Below are positions 25,493-36,200 of a DNA stretch of 64,000 bases, one piece after another. A program made the translations under genes and the position numbers. Below the pieces are notes generated by a model, which did not search any database, was not told the DNA's origin, and saw only the letters and a program-made list of their open reading frames with translations. Each line of letters starts with the position of its first letter. Positions within the stretch are counted from its first letter, which is position 1. Source of the stretch: Stieleria marina (GTDB taxonomy: Bacteria; Planctomycetota; Planctomycetia; Pirellulales; Pirellulaceae); assembly GCA_007741555.1 (NCBI GenBank), contig CP036526.1:6747719-6811718 (forward strand). The letters run 5' to 3'.

Positions 25493-27265
25493 ATGAACGC
25501 TCGCTACAGTGTTGGCATTGACCTTGGCACGACCAATTCCGTCGTTGCCTATTCGCCGTTGGATAACCAGGCCGATTTGCGGTTGCTGTCGATTCCTCAA
25601 TTGATCCAGCCCGGTCAGATTGAATCACGAGACGCACTGCCATCGTTTTTGTATCTCCCGCGGGACAGCGAAGTCGATTCGTTGGAGACGGCCTATGGTC
25701 CTGATCCCACCGGGGAATACGCGCGAGCACAGGCAGCTGAGAATCCACAACGCGTCGTGGTGGCCGCCAAGAGCTGGTTGTGTCATTGGACCAACGGCCC
25801 CGAAGACGACTCGTTGCCTTGGCAAGCGCCGCCCGAAGTGAACAAGACGTCGGCCTACGAATGCACCGTTCGTTTCTTGACGCACTTGGTCGCCGCATGG
25901 GATGAACAGCACACCGACGCTCCGCTAAGAGAACAGCAAGTTGTCTTGACCGTGCCCGCTTCATTTGCGCCCGCCGCGCGAGAGTTGACTCGGCAAGCCG
26001 CGGTTGCTGCCGGACTTCCTGCCTCATTTGTTTTATTGGAAGAGCCGCAGGCTGCCGTCTATCGTTGGTTGGCCAACCAAGGTGAACAGTGGCGAGAGAC
26101 TTTGAAACCGGGCGACGTCTTATTAGTCGTGGACGTCGGTGGCGGAACAACCGACCTGACGCTGGTGACTGTGTCGGAAACCGATGGACAGCTTTCGCTG
26201 AAACGATTGGCAGTGGGCGACCACTGTTTACTGGGTGGCGACAACATGGATTTGGCGCTCGCGCACTTCGCCAGTGGCAAATTTGCAGAGCAAGGCCATG
26301 AATTGGATCCTTGGCAGAGCACTTCGCTTTGGCATGCGTGCCGAAACGCCAAGGAGTCGTTGCTTTCAGGTGACGGCCCCGAAAGTCAAACCATTTCGGT
26401 GCTTGGTCGCGGTAGTTCGCTGATCGGGGGTACGATCAGCGCGGAGCTGACCAAACAGGAAACAAGCAACTTGATCGTGGAGGGATTCTTTCCGAAATGC
26501 GATGCGACGGATCGGCCCGTACAGCAAGCCGCATCGGGTTTTCAAGACATCGGATTGCCGTACGAATCGGATGCCGCGATCACGAAACACGTCGCAGCGT
26601 TCTTGGCGGACCAAGCGGGCTCTGATCAAGCCAGTGGCCCGCTGCGGCCTTCGCACCTCTTGTTTAACGGCGGCGTATTCCGAAGCGAAACGTTACGGGA
26701 TCGGATGCAAGAAACCGTTGCCAGTTGGTGCGAAGCGACGCCCCAGATTTTGGGCGGACGGGGAGACTTGAACACCGCCGTCGCGATCGGTGCGGCGTAT
26801 TATGGATGGAGCAAATCAAATGGTGGGATTCGGATTCGCGGCGGCACTGCGCGTTCTTATTACGTGGGAATCGAGACGGCCGGGTTAGCGATTCCCGGTG
26901 TGCCGCGACCGCTTCGGGCGCTGTGCGTTGCATCACGTGGTATGGAAGAGGGAACGGAAGCCGACGTGCCCAGCGCCGAAGTCGGCGTGATGGTTGGCAA
27001 GACAGCGCAGTTTCGGTTCTTTTCCTCATCGGTTCGCCCCGACGACGTGGTCGGGAATGCACTGAGCCAATGGACCAAGGAGGAACTGGTGGAAACCGAA
27101 CCAATCACGATTAGTCTGTCGTCTGAATCGGCAAGCGGCCAGTCGTTTGTGCCGGTCCAATTCGCCAGTCGAATTACCGAACTGGGAATGTTCGAACTGT
27201 GGTGCCATTCGACGCGGACGGATGACAAATGGAAAATGGAGTTCAGCACGCGCGACGCATCGTGA
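25493..27265 (+). CDS. Hsp70-family ATPase (DnaK-like)
   Basis: This 590-residue cytoplasmic actin-fold ATPase of the Hsp70 superfamily has phosphate loop 1 as YSVGIDLGTTNSVVAYSPL (5-23) and phosphate loop 2 as VVDVGGGTTDLTLV (212-225). Between them PASFAPAARELTRQAAVAAG and LLEEPQAAVYRWL match Hsp70 subdomain IB/IIA. Adenosine-side motifs follow (LLFNGGVFRSETLRDRM). The C-terminal part after about residue 470 is a short beta domain (MVGKTAQFRFFSSSVRPDD); the helical lid and EEVD-like tail of true DnaK are absent. So it is a divergent paralogue, not the housekeeping DnaK. It forms a unit with DUF2760 and the larger Hsp70 gene six bases downstream. Client and partners are unknown. Confidence 0.9.
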   Translation: MNARYSVGIDLGTTNSVVAYSPLDNQADLRLLSIPQLIQPGQIESRDALPSFLYLPRDSEVDSLETAYGPDPTGEYARAQAAENPQRVVVAAKSWLCHWTNGPEDDSLPWQAPPEVNKTSAYECTVRFLTHLVAAWDEQHTDAPLREQQVVLTVPASFAPAARELTRQAAVAAGLPASFVLLEEPQAAVYRWLANQGEQWRETLKPGDVLLVVDVGGGTTDLTLVTVSETDGQLSLKRLAVGDHCLLGGDNMDLALAHFASGKFAEQGHELDPWQSTSLWHACRNAKESLLSGDGPESQTISVLGRGSSLIGGTISAELTKQETSNLIVEGFFPKCDATDRPVQQAASGFQDIGLPYESDAAITKHVAAFLADQAGSDQASGPLRPSHLLFNGGVFRSETLRDRMQETVASWCEATPQILGGRGDLNTAVAIGAAYYGWSKSNGGIRIRGGTARSYYVGIETAGLAIPGVPRPLRALCVASRGMEEGTEADVPSAEVGVMVGKTAQFRFFSSSVRPDDVVGNALSQWTKEELVETEPITISLSSESASGQSFVPVQFASRITELGMFELWCHSTRTDDKWKMEFSTRDAS

Positions 27266-27271
27266 TGCCAT

Positions 27272-30193
27272 GTGATCAAATGCTCCACGGCCGACGCTGA
27301 AGAACCAACCTCGCAGCATTCGACCACACATTTCTGGATCCACTCAATCGACACCACCGTGACCACCACCTCGCCTAACACAACCGACGACGACGAACTG
27401 CAACTCTCCCGCTACGTCGTTGGCATTGATTTGGGCACCACCAACTGTGCCCTTTGTTTCATTGACAGCGAAGACGAATCAGCAACGATTCAGAATTTTC
27501 GGGTATCGCAGTGGGTCGACATCGGGCAACGAGAACAACGGGAGACGCTGCCGTCGTTTCACTATGAATTGACCGCCAGCGAAACAGACGGCGGGCACCG
27601 ATTGCCCTGGCAAACGGAGCCGACAAAGTTCAGTGTGGGGGTCTTGGCTCGAGACGCTGGGCAGCGCCATCCCGGACGCCGGTCTGCTTCGGCCAAGAGC
27701 TGGTTGTCCCACGATGGCGTCGACCGAACAGCCGATCTGTTGCCGTGGCATGGCGACGCGGATGTGCAGTGCTTGTCGCCGGTAGAAGCTTCATCGCGGT
27801 ACTTGCGACATTTGCGATCTGCCTGGAACCACGAACATCCCGAACATCCGCTGGAACAACAGGACGTCGTGATCACCTTGCCGGCGTCCTTTGACGAAGT
27901 CGCTAGGGAGCTAACCGTTTCTGCCGCCAAGAAAGCGGGGCTGCCGCGGGTTTATTTGATCGAAGAACCCCAAGCGGCATTTTACGCTTGGATCGATCGA
28001 CAAGGCGACGACTGGCAATCCAAGGTCCAGCCCGGCCAACTGATCTTGGTTTGCGATATTGGGGGCGGCACCACAGACTTGACGTTGATTCGCGTTCGCG
28101 CGGCGGGCGACGAAGGATCCCAAATCCAGTTCCACCGCGTCGCCGTGGGGGCCCATTTAATCTTGGGTGGTGACAACTTGGATTTGGCGGTGGCGAAGTT
28201 GGCGGAATCAAAGATCGCTGATCAAACGCTGTCGCCATCGCAGTGGGACCGCTTGGTTCAGGTGTCGCGGAGCGTGAAGGAAACGATGTTGTCGGACAAC
28301 CGGCCCGACACTTACACGATCAATTTGCCGGCCGAAGGATCCAAGTTGGTGGGCGGAAGTCTGCAGATCGAATTGACCGCCGAAGAGATTGACGGCGTGC
28401 TGTTGGACGGTTTTTTTCCCGATGTTGCGTTGACAGACGCGGCAGCGTCAGGCGAAAGCGGTTTTCAAGAATTCGGATTGCCCTACGCGGCTGACCCGGC
28501 AGTGACGCGGCATTTGGCTGAATTTCTGCATACGCATCGTCGGACTGGACTGGACGAGAACGACGCCCGCAACGAACGAGAAGCGGATCGGCCCGACATG
28601 GTGCTGTTCAACGGCGGCGTCATGGCGGCGCCGGCGGTGGGGCGGCGAATTGTCGATTCACTTTCGCGCTGGTTTGCAGTTGGCGACGAAACTTGGAAAC
28701 CCGACGTGCTGGAGTCGCCACGTTTGGATTTGGCGGTGGCTCGTGGTGCGGCCTACTACGCGATGGTTCGCCGCGGTAGAGGCATCCGGATTGCTGCGAA
28801 TCTAGGGCATTCCTACTACATGCAAGTCGAAACGGATCCGCCGCGTGGGATCTGTTTGATTCCAGGCAGCGCCGAAGCTGGCCAGCGTTTTCGCGCTGAC
28901 AGTCATCCCTTGAAACTTCAAATTGGTTCACCGATCCAGTTTCCGTTGTGGGTTAGCAGCACTCGGCTGGCCGATTCGGTGGGCGAATTGATCGACATTG
29001 ATCGCAAGGAAGCATCACCGCTCCCACCGATTTGCACGGCGCTGGTGATGGGAAAGAAACGTCAAAACGCTGAAATCAATGTCGTGATCGAATCCGAACT
29101 TAGCGAGATCGGGACGGTCGGTTTGTACTGCGTTGACGCCGAGACGGGAAAACGCTGGCGGCTGGAGTTTGACATTCGCAGCACGCTAGAGACGGACCGC
29201 GATGCCCACGAGGGAATTGGCGAGGCCGCAGGAATCGTCGATTCAGAAACGGTGGCCGAGTGCGCCGGTGCCATCGAATCCGTCTTCGGCGAACCGATTC
29301 CAGATCAGCCAATTGGCAAGCCCGCTCGGTTGGTCAAACAACTGCAATCGATCACGGAGATGCATCGTGACAAATGGCCGCCGTCGCTTTTGCGCGAGCA
29401 GTGGCAGATTCTGTTCGATCACAATCAGGGCCGTCACAAGTCACCGCAGCATGAATCGCGTTGGCTGAATTTGGTCGGATACTGTTTGCGGCCCGGCTAC
29501 GGAGTCGCGGTCGATGATTGGCGAGTTGCGAGTGTCTGGAAAGCCGTGCACTCCAAGTTAGCTTTCTCTGCACCAGCATCGCGAACCGAATCGATGATCA
29601 TGTGGCGACGCATCGCCGGTGGCTTGACCGCGGGTCAACAAGTACAGCTTGCAGATCCTTGGTTAAAAGAACTGCGCACGCAAAAATGGCAATTGGCACC
29701 TCATGAAGCGACAGAAGTATGGCGTTTGGCGGGGGCGTTGGAACGATTGACATCCAGCGACAAAGTCGACTTGGGTCGCGCGGCAATCGACGCGGTGGGG
29801 AAGCGAAAGAACGAAAAGATTCGCAGCGCTCTGTTGTGGGCAATCGGCCGGATCGGTAGTCGACAACCGATTTATGGTCCTTTGAATGCGACGGTCCCAG
29901 CGGGTGACGCGGCCGCATGGTGTGAAAGATTGATCGATTTTGACTGTCAAAATCCAGGTGAAGAAATCGATTCCAAGATGATGTTGGCGATCGTACAACT
30001 GGCGCGAAAAACAGGCGACCGTTTCCGCGATTTGCCAACGGAGACTCGCGAAAGAGCGATCGAGCACTTGGTTGATCGCGGAGCTCCAAAGCACAACATT
30101 GAACTGCTCCGCAAAGGCGGTAAACTAGAAACCGAAGAAGCCGCGACCATCTTTGGCGATTCGCTGCCGCTAGGCATTCGCCTGGAAAGATGA
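27272..30193 (+). CDS. Large Hsp70-family protein with DUF3731-like C-terminal domain
   Basis: This 973-residue second Hsp70 paralogue is translated six bases after the first. The frame begins at GTG 27272; a GTG at 27359 (product TTTSPNTTDDDELQLSRYV) would place the ATPase nearer the N-terminus and may be the real start. The ATPase domain has VVGIDLGTTNCALCFIDS, ASFDEVARELTVSAAKKAGL, LIEEPQAAFYAW and VCDIGGGTTDLTLIRV. After about residue 650 the protein has a helical region of some 320 residues (IGKPARLVKQLQSITEMHRD, SLLREQWQILFDHNQGRHKS, EVWRLAGALERLTSSDKVDL) matching the DUF3731 type found on this Hsp70 branch. It probably works with the first Hsp70 as a heteromeric pair. It is convergent with the giant gene, whose end lies 100 bases away. 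Confidence 0.88.
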   Translation: MIKCSTADAEEPTSQHSTTHFWIHSIDTTVTTTSPNTTDDDELQLSRYVVGIDLGTTNCALCFIDSEDESATIQNFRVSQWVDIGQREQRETLPSFHYELTASETDGGHRLPWQTEPTKFSVGVLARDAGQRHPGRRSASAKSWLSHDGVDRTADLLPWHGDADVQCLSPVEASSRYLRHLRSAWNHEHPEHPLEQQDVVITLPASFDEVARELTVSAAKKAGLPRVYLIEEPQAAFYAWIDRQGDDWQSKVQPGQLILVCDIGGGTTDLTLIRVRAAGDEGSQIQFHRVAVGAHLILGGDNLDLAVAKLAESKIADQTLSPSQWDRLVQVSRSVKETMLSDNRPDTYTINLPAEGSKLVGGSLQIELTAEEIDGVLLDGFFPDVALTDAAASGESGFQEFGLPYAADPAVTRHLAEFLHTHRRTGLDENDARNEREADRPDMVLFNGGVMAAPAVGRRIVDSLSRWFAVGDETWKPDVLESPRLDLAVARGAAYYAMVRRGRGIRIAANLGHSYYMQVETDPPRGICLIPGSAEAGQRFRADSHPLKLQIGSPIQFPLWVSSTRLADSVGELIDIDRKEASPLPPICTALVMGKKRQNAEINVVIESELSEIGTVGLYCVDAETGKRWRLEFDIRSTLETDRDAHEGIGEAAGIVDSETVAECAGAIESVFGEPIPDQPIGKPARLVKQLQSITEMHRDKWPPSLLREQWQILFDHNQGRHKSPQHESRWLNLVGYCLRPGYGVAVDDWRVASVWKAVHSKLAFSAPASRTESMIMWRRIAGGLTAGQQVQLADPWLKELRTQKWQLAPHEATEVWRLAGALERLTSSDKVDLGRAAIDAVGKRKNEKIRSALLWAIGRIGSRQPIYGPLNATVPAGDAAAWCERLIDFDCQNPGEEIDSKMMLAIVQLARKTGDRFRDLPTETRERAIEHLVDRGAPKHNIELLRKGGKLETEEAATIFGDSLPLGIRLER

Positions 30194-30293
30194 CGGCGTT
30201 TGCGGCTTCGATGCCATGCAGATTCAATGCCCGTGCAGGTCCAAACCAGTGCCGCTCACTGGCGGTTTTCCACCCGTGAACGGCACAAAGATT

Positions 30294-33200
30294 TTACTCC
30301 GACTGGGTTCCAAATCCAATCGATTGATTATTCTTGCGGTGCATCGTCGCTAGCTTCACACTCGCGCTGCCGCGGTAGATGGCGATGAAATCATAGTGTT
30401 CTTCGTACGGTGTCCATGGTTCCAAAGCGGCGTAATCGTTGTCCATTTTGTCTTGACCAAGGTAGCCAAACGCGTCCCCACTGGGAGCGAATTGCTGCCC
30501 AATGCCACCGATCTCCTCGAACTCCACGCGGGCGTAGCCGGTGTTTCGACTCTTGTCCAATTCGTGAACCTGCATCATCCAGTTTCCGCCGACATCAGCA
30601 AAGACTTCTTCTTGTCCGATCTGGAAACCGTCCTGATCGTACAAGCGTCCGACGATCTTTGTGCCAGGACGCGCCGAACCACTAAACATAGGGTCGACAG
30701 CGAGTTGCCAAATCTCTTTGGTCAGCAATCGGCTGCCAGGTCGTTCGCTGTCCGGGTGACCAAACGGCTTGGAGAAATTGTTGAACCCATCGAACGTAAA
30801 GAACTTGATCGGCGTCAGCGTCGGGTCGCCCCACGTGCCCGTATCGCCAGGTTGACCAGGGTTGCTGCTGTGTGGATCGGAACCACTGTCACTGTTGTCA
30901 GTGACGCTTGCGACTGGATTGCCAGCGTCGTCAGTGATGGGGTCGCCATTTTCATCGACGGGGTCACCTCCCGCGACGGCTTGATTCTCCAGCACAATTT
31001 CGGCCTGTCCTGGAAGTGCTTTGACCAAAACGCTCAAGCGTACAACAATCTGTTCGCCCGGTTGGAGCAGTCCGCTGGCACCATCGAACAATTCAATATC
31101 AGACGATCCGTCAAAGTCAGCGTTGAGCGCTGGATCTGTGGTCGCGGTGCTGGACAAGATGATCGGTGCACCGGTGATGCCGACAAAATTGCCGCCGTAT
31201 TGATCGGCAAAGTCGTCTTGCAGAGTCAAGCTTTCCAGGTCGACCGTGCCTGTGTTTTCCAGCACTAAGTCGATTGTCAGAGTGGCCTGCAAACCGTTCA
31301 TTTCGACGTTGACAATTTGTTTTCCAGTGCCGATGTCAGGAATTTGCAGCGGAGTCGGATCCTCCGTGCCGCCCGAATCGCCTGGTTCGTCTGGGTTGTC
31401 GCTCGTCGCATTTTTGCCACTGTCCGACGTGTCACGAACAATGACGCTGGGGTTGGCGGGATCGGTCGCGACGATCGCCGACTGGTTATTTAGCGGCTGC
31501 GCGGTGCCACCTGCGTCCGGGTCCACGATGACATTGAACGTCACAACGAATTCGTCGCCGGGGCGAAGACTACCGCCGGCAAGCATGTTCAAAGAAGTGT
31601 CATTGGTCCATGCTGCATTGATTGATGGCGGGCTGCCACTGGTGATTCCGCTGACATCAATTTGCGGCAGATCAACACTGACAAAGGCCGTTCCAAACGA
31701 TGTCGCGATGTCTTCGGTTAGATCCAAGTTCGTCAAATCGGTCACGCCAACGTTGCGAATGACCAAGGTGACGGGAACCGACCACTCTTGATAGTTGGGT
31801 CCCGCTGGCACCGGATCGCCGTGGTTTTTAGCGATCGCCACACCCGGCGGTAACGTCGGGTCGTCTTCGCCACCCGTGTCACCGGTCTGGCCCGGGTTGT
31901 TTCCTTCCGGATCGACGCCTGTGTCGGACGGATCCGTCACCGTCAATGTACCATCGTTACCGCCTGAGACGGCTTGATTGTTGGACGTCGCCGTCAGTTG
32001 ATCCACATCCAGTGCCAAGGTGTACTGGACGACGATCTCTTCGCCTGGTTTGAGCAATCCACTTGTGCCGTCAAAGATGCTAATGTTTCCGCTGCCGCCC
32101 AGGTTGCCATCGTAAGAAGCATCCAAGACTGGATCGATAGTCGCCGACGATGCGATGATGATCGGCTGGGAAACCATGCCAACGAACGATGGCCCTAACA
32201 GGGTTTGCAGATCATCAACCAGCGTCAAGTTCGTCAAGTCGGTACTGCCCAAGTTGCGAACGCGTAGTTCGTAGACGAGATCCAAGTCACCGGCCCCCGA
32301 AGCCGGGCTGGAACTGACGATGCGTTTTGCGGCTCCGATGTCGCTGAACGAAATCACCGTGGGGTCATCGGGGTTGTTGTCGTCGTCGCCGTTGGTCGAT
32401 GCGTCCCCGTCGACATTGGTGGAATCGTTGACATCATCCGACTGGTCGCTGACGGTCGCACCACTGGTTGGGTCCACACCGGACATGTCGGCTTGGTTGA
32501 CCAAGTCTCCGTTGGTGTAGATTGCTCCCGCAGCATTCGGATCCAGTTCAACGGTCACGCTGACTTCAAAACTTTGTCCGGCAGTGAAAGATCCGCTTCC
32601 GTCAAACATATTCTCAGACGCACCGCCGGTGTAGGACGCGTTGGCGCCCGGTGCCGTGGCAGCATCGACATTGTTGATCAAAACCGAACCCGGAATGATC
32701 CGCACAAACGCGTTGCCGAACTGGGCGGCCCAGTCGTCGGTCAGCCGAAGGTTTTCCAACATCGTTGTACCCGTGTTGGTCACCGTGAACTTGTACGTCA
32801 CGTCATAGTTGGCAAACACGCCACTTGAAGCCGCCACCGCTGCACCGTCGATGACTTTGTGCAAAGTGATATTCGGGATGCGAATCAAGTTCGGGTCATC
32901 AGGATTATTGTCACCACCTGGTGTCGCCGATTCATCGACATTGTCTGGATTGGCTGGATCGTCGGATAAGTCATCGACGCTGGCAGCGGAGTTTTGGCCC
33001 GTCGCGGAGACTTCGGCTTGGTTTTCCAGGTTTCCGTCGATGTAGATTGCATCGGTGGCATCCGGGTCAACTTCGATCACGACTCGCACGGTAACCGACT
33101 GACTGATATCGAGGAACGCGGCGGAAGAGTCAAAGATTTCGTCGTCGGAGAATCCACCATCGAAACTGCCGTTGATGCCCGGATCGTCCGTCGCTGTCGA

Positions 33201-36200
33201 AGCAACGATGAGCGGCGTGCCAACGATGTCGATGAAAGCGCTGCCGTACTGCGAACGCAAATCTTCCAGCAACGAAATGGTATGCAGTGGATCGTTGCCG
33301 GTGTTGGTGATTGTCAAATCGTAGGTGATGTCAAAGTTGCCTTCGATCAGACTACTTGCTGGCACTGGCTCGCCCGACGGTGTCTTTTCTAGCGTGATAT
33401 CGGGAATAATCAGTGCTGTAGGGTCGTCCGGTTCGCCGTCGTTGGTCGTGTCGTTGTCACTGGTGTCTGCCGGGTCATCGGAAAGGTCGACCACGACCAA
33501 TCCATCCGGGTCTTCGCCACTGACTTGAGCTTGGTTTTCCAAGTCCTGATTACTGTCCCCCGTGATTCCATCGTAAGTCGCACCGGCGTTGTCCGGATCA
33601 ATCTCGACGATGACTTGGACGGTAACGGATTGACCAACGAGCAACTGATTGCTGTTCGTGCCCGAGTTGTTAAACATTTCGGAGACAGCGTCGCCGTCGT
33701 ACGCCGTGTTGATTTCCGGATCATCCGACGCAGTGCTCGCCGTGATCACAACGGGTGAACCCGACTGGGGTACCAAGCGAACAAACGCACCCCCGAATTG
33801 TGCTGCAAAATCGTCGGACAGTTTCAACGCAGAGAGCGGTGACTGGCCGTCGTTGGTGATCGTGAACTGGTAGGTCACGTCAAAGTGGCCCTGAGTCCCA
33901 CTGACCGCCGGAACAGGCGATCCGACGATGCTCTTTTGCAATTGAATATCAGGAACCGCTAATACCGTCGGGTCATTGGCGTCTCCAGTTGGATCGGTGG
34001 GATCATCGGAGACATCAGTGACAAGGGTGTTGCTCGGATCGGCTGGATCTTCGCCGGCGACGGTGGCCAGATTTTCTAAATCATTGGTACCATCGGCGGT
34101 AACTGAATCGTAGCTCGCACCGGCATTGTCCGGGTCGATTTCGACCAGCAATCGCACGGTGATGGATTCGCCTGCAGCCAACAAACTGGTGTTGGCACCT
34201 GAACTGTCAAAGAGCTGGTCGTTTCCAGTGGTCAGTCCGCCGTCGTAGCTTGCGTTCAGTTCAGGAGCATCGGTCGCAGTACCCAGGATCGTCGCGACTT
34301 GTCCGGACTGCGGAACAATTTGAACGAAGGCTCCGCCGAACTGGGATGAAAGATTCTCGACCAGCGAAAGTTCTTCCAATGGCGTCGTGCCGCTATTGAC
34401 GATTGTCAAATCGTAGAACACGTCCATGTTGCCCGGGGTGCCGCTGGCCGCGTTGCTGGGGGCACCAAACTTTTGTTTCAAAAGAGTGATGTCCGGGATT
34501 CTTATGACGTTAGGGTCATCTGGATTGTTGTCGTCGTCGGCGGTCGTTGACGGATCGCCATCATCGTTTGCCGTGTCCGCCGGATCGTCCGAAAGATCTT
34601 CGGTCGTTTGGCCTGTGCCGACACCGGTGCCGGCCACGCTGGCCTGATTTTCCAGTCCGTCATCGACAAGGATTGCGCCGGGAGCGTTCGGATCGACTTC
34701 GATGACGATCCGAACCGTGACGCTTTCGCCCGTTCGCAGCAGATTGGCATTGGGAGCTGAGTTGTCGAACAACTGAGCATCGGTCGCACCACCATCGTAC
34801 GCCGCATTGATCTCGGGAACATCATTGGCTGTCGACGACACGATGGTCGCTTGCGTGCCCGATTGAGACACGATGCCAACGAACGCACCGCCATACTGTG
34901 CGGCCAAGTTTTCGACTAACGATAGGTTCCGTAGTGATTCACTTCCCGTGTTGGTGATCGTCAGATCGTAGGTCAGGTCAAAATTGCCAGCAGTGGCTGA
35001 TGACGCGGGCACGGGACCGCCGACGGCGGCTTTTTCCAAGGTGATGTCTTGAATGATCAAGCCGGTTGGATCGTCCGGATCGTTGTCGATGTCGGTAGGG
35101 TCTTCGCTGTTGGACGGATCATTCGTGTCGTCCGAAACGTCGGTCACATTGCCGCTGTATTGAGCATTTCCGCCGGCAGTGGCACTGTTTTCCAAGTCGC
35201 CGTTGCCGTCGCCTGTAACGCTATCGTAAACCGCACCCGCATTGTCCGGATCGACTTCGACGACCAGCACAATGGTAAACACCTGACCTGATTCAAGGCG
35301 GTCGGCAGGATCACCAATCAGCATATCACTGGCTGCGGTGCCGTCGTAACTGTTGTTTACAGCAGGCGCTGTCGTCGCAGTGGAACCAGCCAACATCGAA
35401 ATACTGACAACGGATTCCAACGCGCCACCAAACTGCGAATCGATGTCATCAAACAGCGTCAAATTGCTCAGCGTTTCACTGCCGGTATTGGCAACCACCA
35501 GATGATAAGTGACATCGAAATTGCCCGGCGTTCCACTGATTGACGGAACGGGACTTCCGATGATGTCCTTGGTCAACGTGATGTCGGCAATCCCAAGCGG
35601 GGTTGGATCTTCGAAATCCCCATCATTGTCGGTGTCGATGTTACTGACGTCGTTTGTATCGTCGGAATTGTCATCGACAGTGACCGACGGCCCGGTGGTC
35701 GGCGTGTACGTACCTTCGGCGCTGGCGACATTCTCCAGTCGTCCATCGACTAGTTTGGCTGGATCGGCGTCGGGATCCACTTCGACTGTCACGAGCACGA
35801 CGACGCTTTGTCCAGGATCGATGGCCCCCAGTCCGTCAAGCAGGTTGTCGGTGGCCAGTCCGTTGTAAGCGGCGTTGCCACTGATGCCAGATGTTGCCGG
35901 AGCAATGACGTCATCGGACAGATCAACGTCAACAATGCGTACAAACCCGTCGCCAAATTGCCCGGCCCAATCGTCGGCAATCGTGGGGCTCGTCAGCATG
36001 ACGGTGCCACTGTTGGTGTAAGTGAATTGATAGACAGCATCAATGTTGCCGGCAATTCCGCTGGTGGCCAAGGACTGGCTGACCAAAGACTTCTCCAAGA
36101 CGATCTCAGGGATAACCAACGGCGTAGGCAGGTCATTATCGGGCGTTTCGGAAATCGGGTTACCAGTGTCGCCGGACTGGTCGGTCACAATGACAGGGTT

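Noticed and set aside
27272-27358. N-terminal 29 codons of the second Hsp70 as a functional leader
   Set aside because: There is no signal-peptide character, and a GTG at 27359 would give a normal short N-terminus before the ATPase; the leader is probably not translated or is irrelevant.
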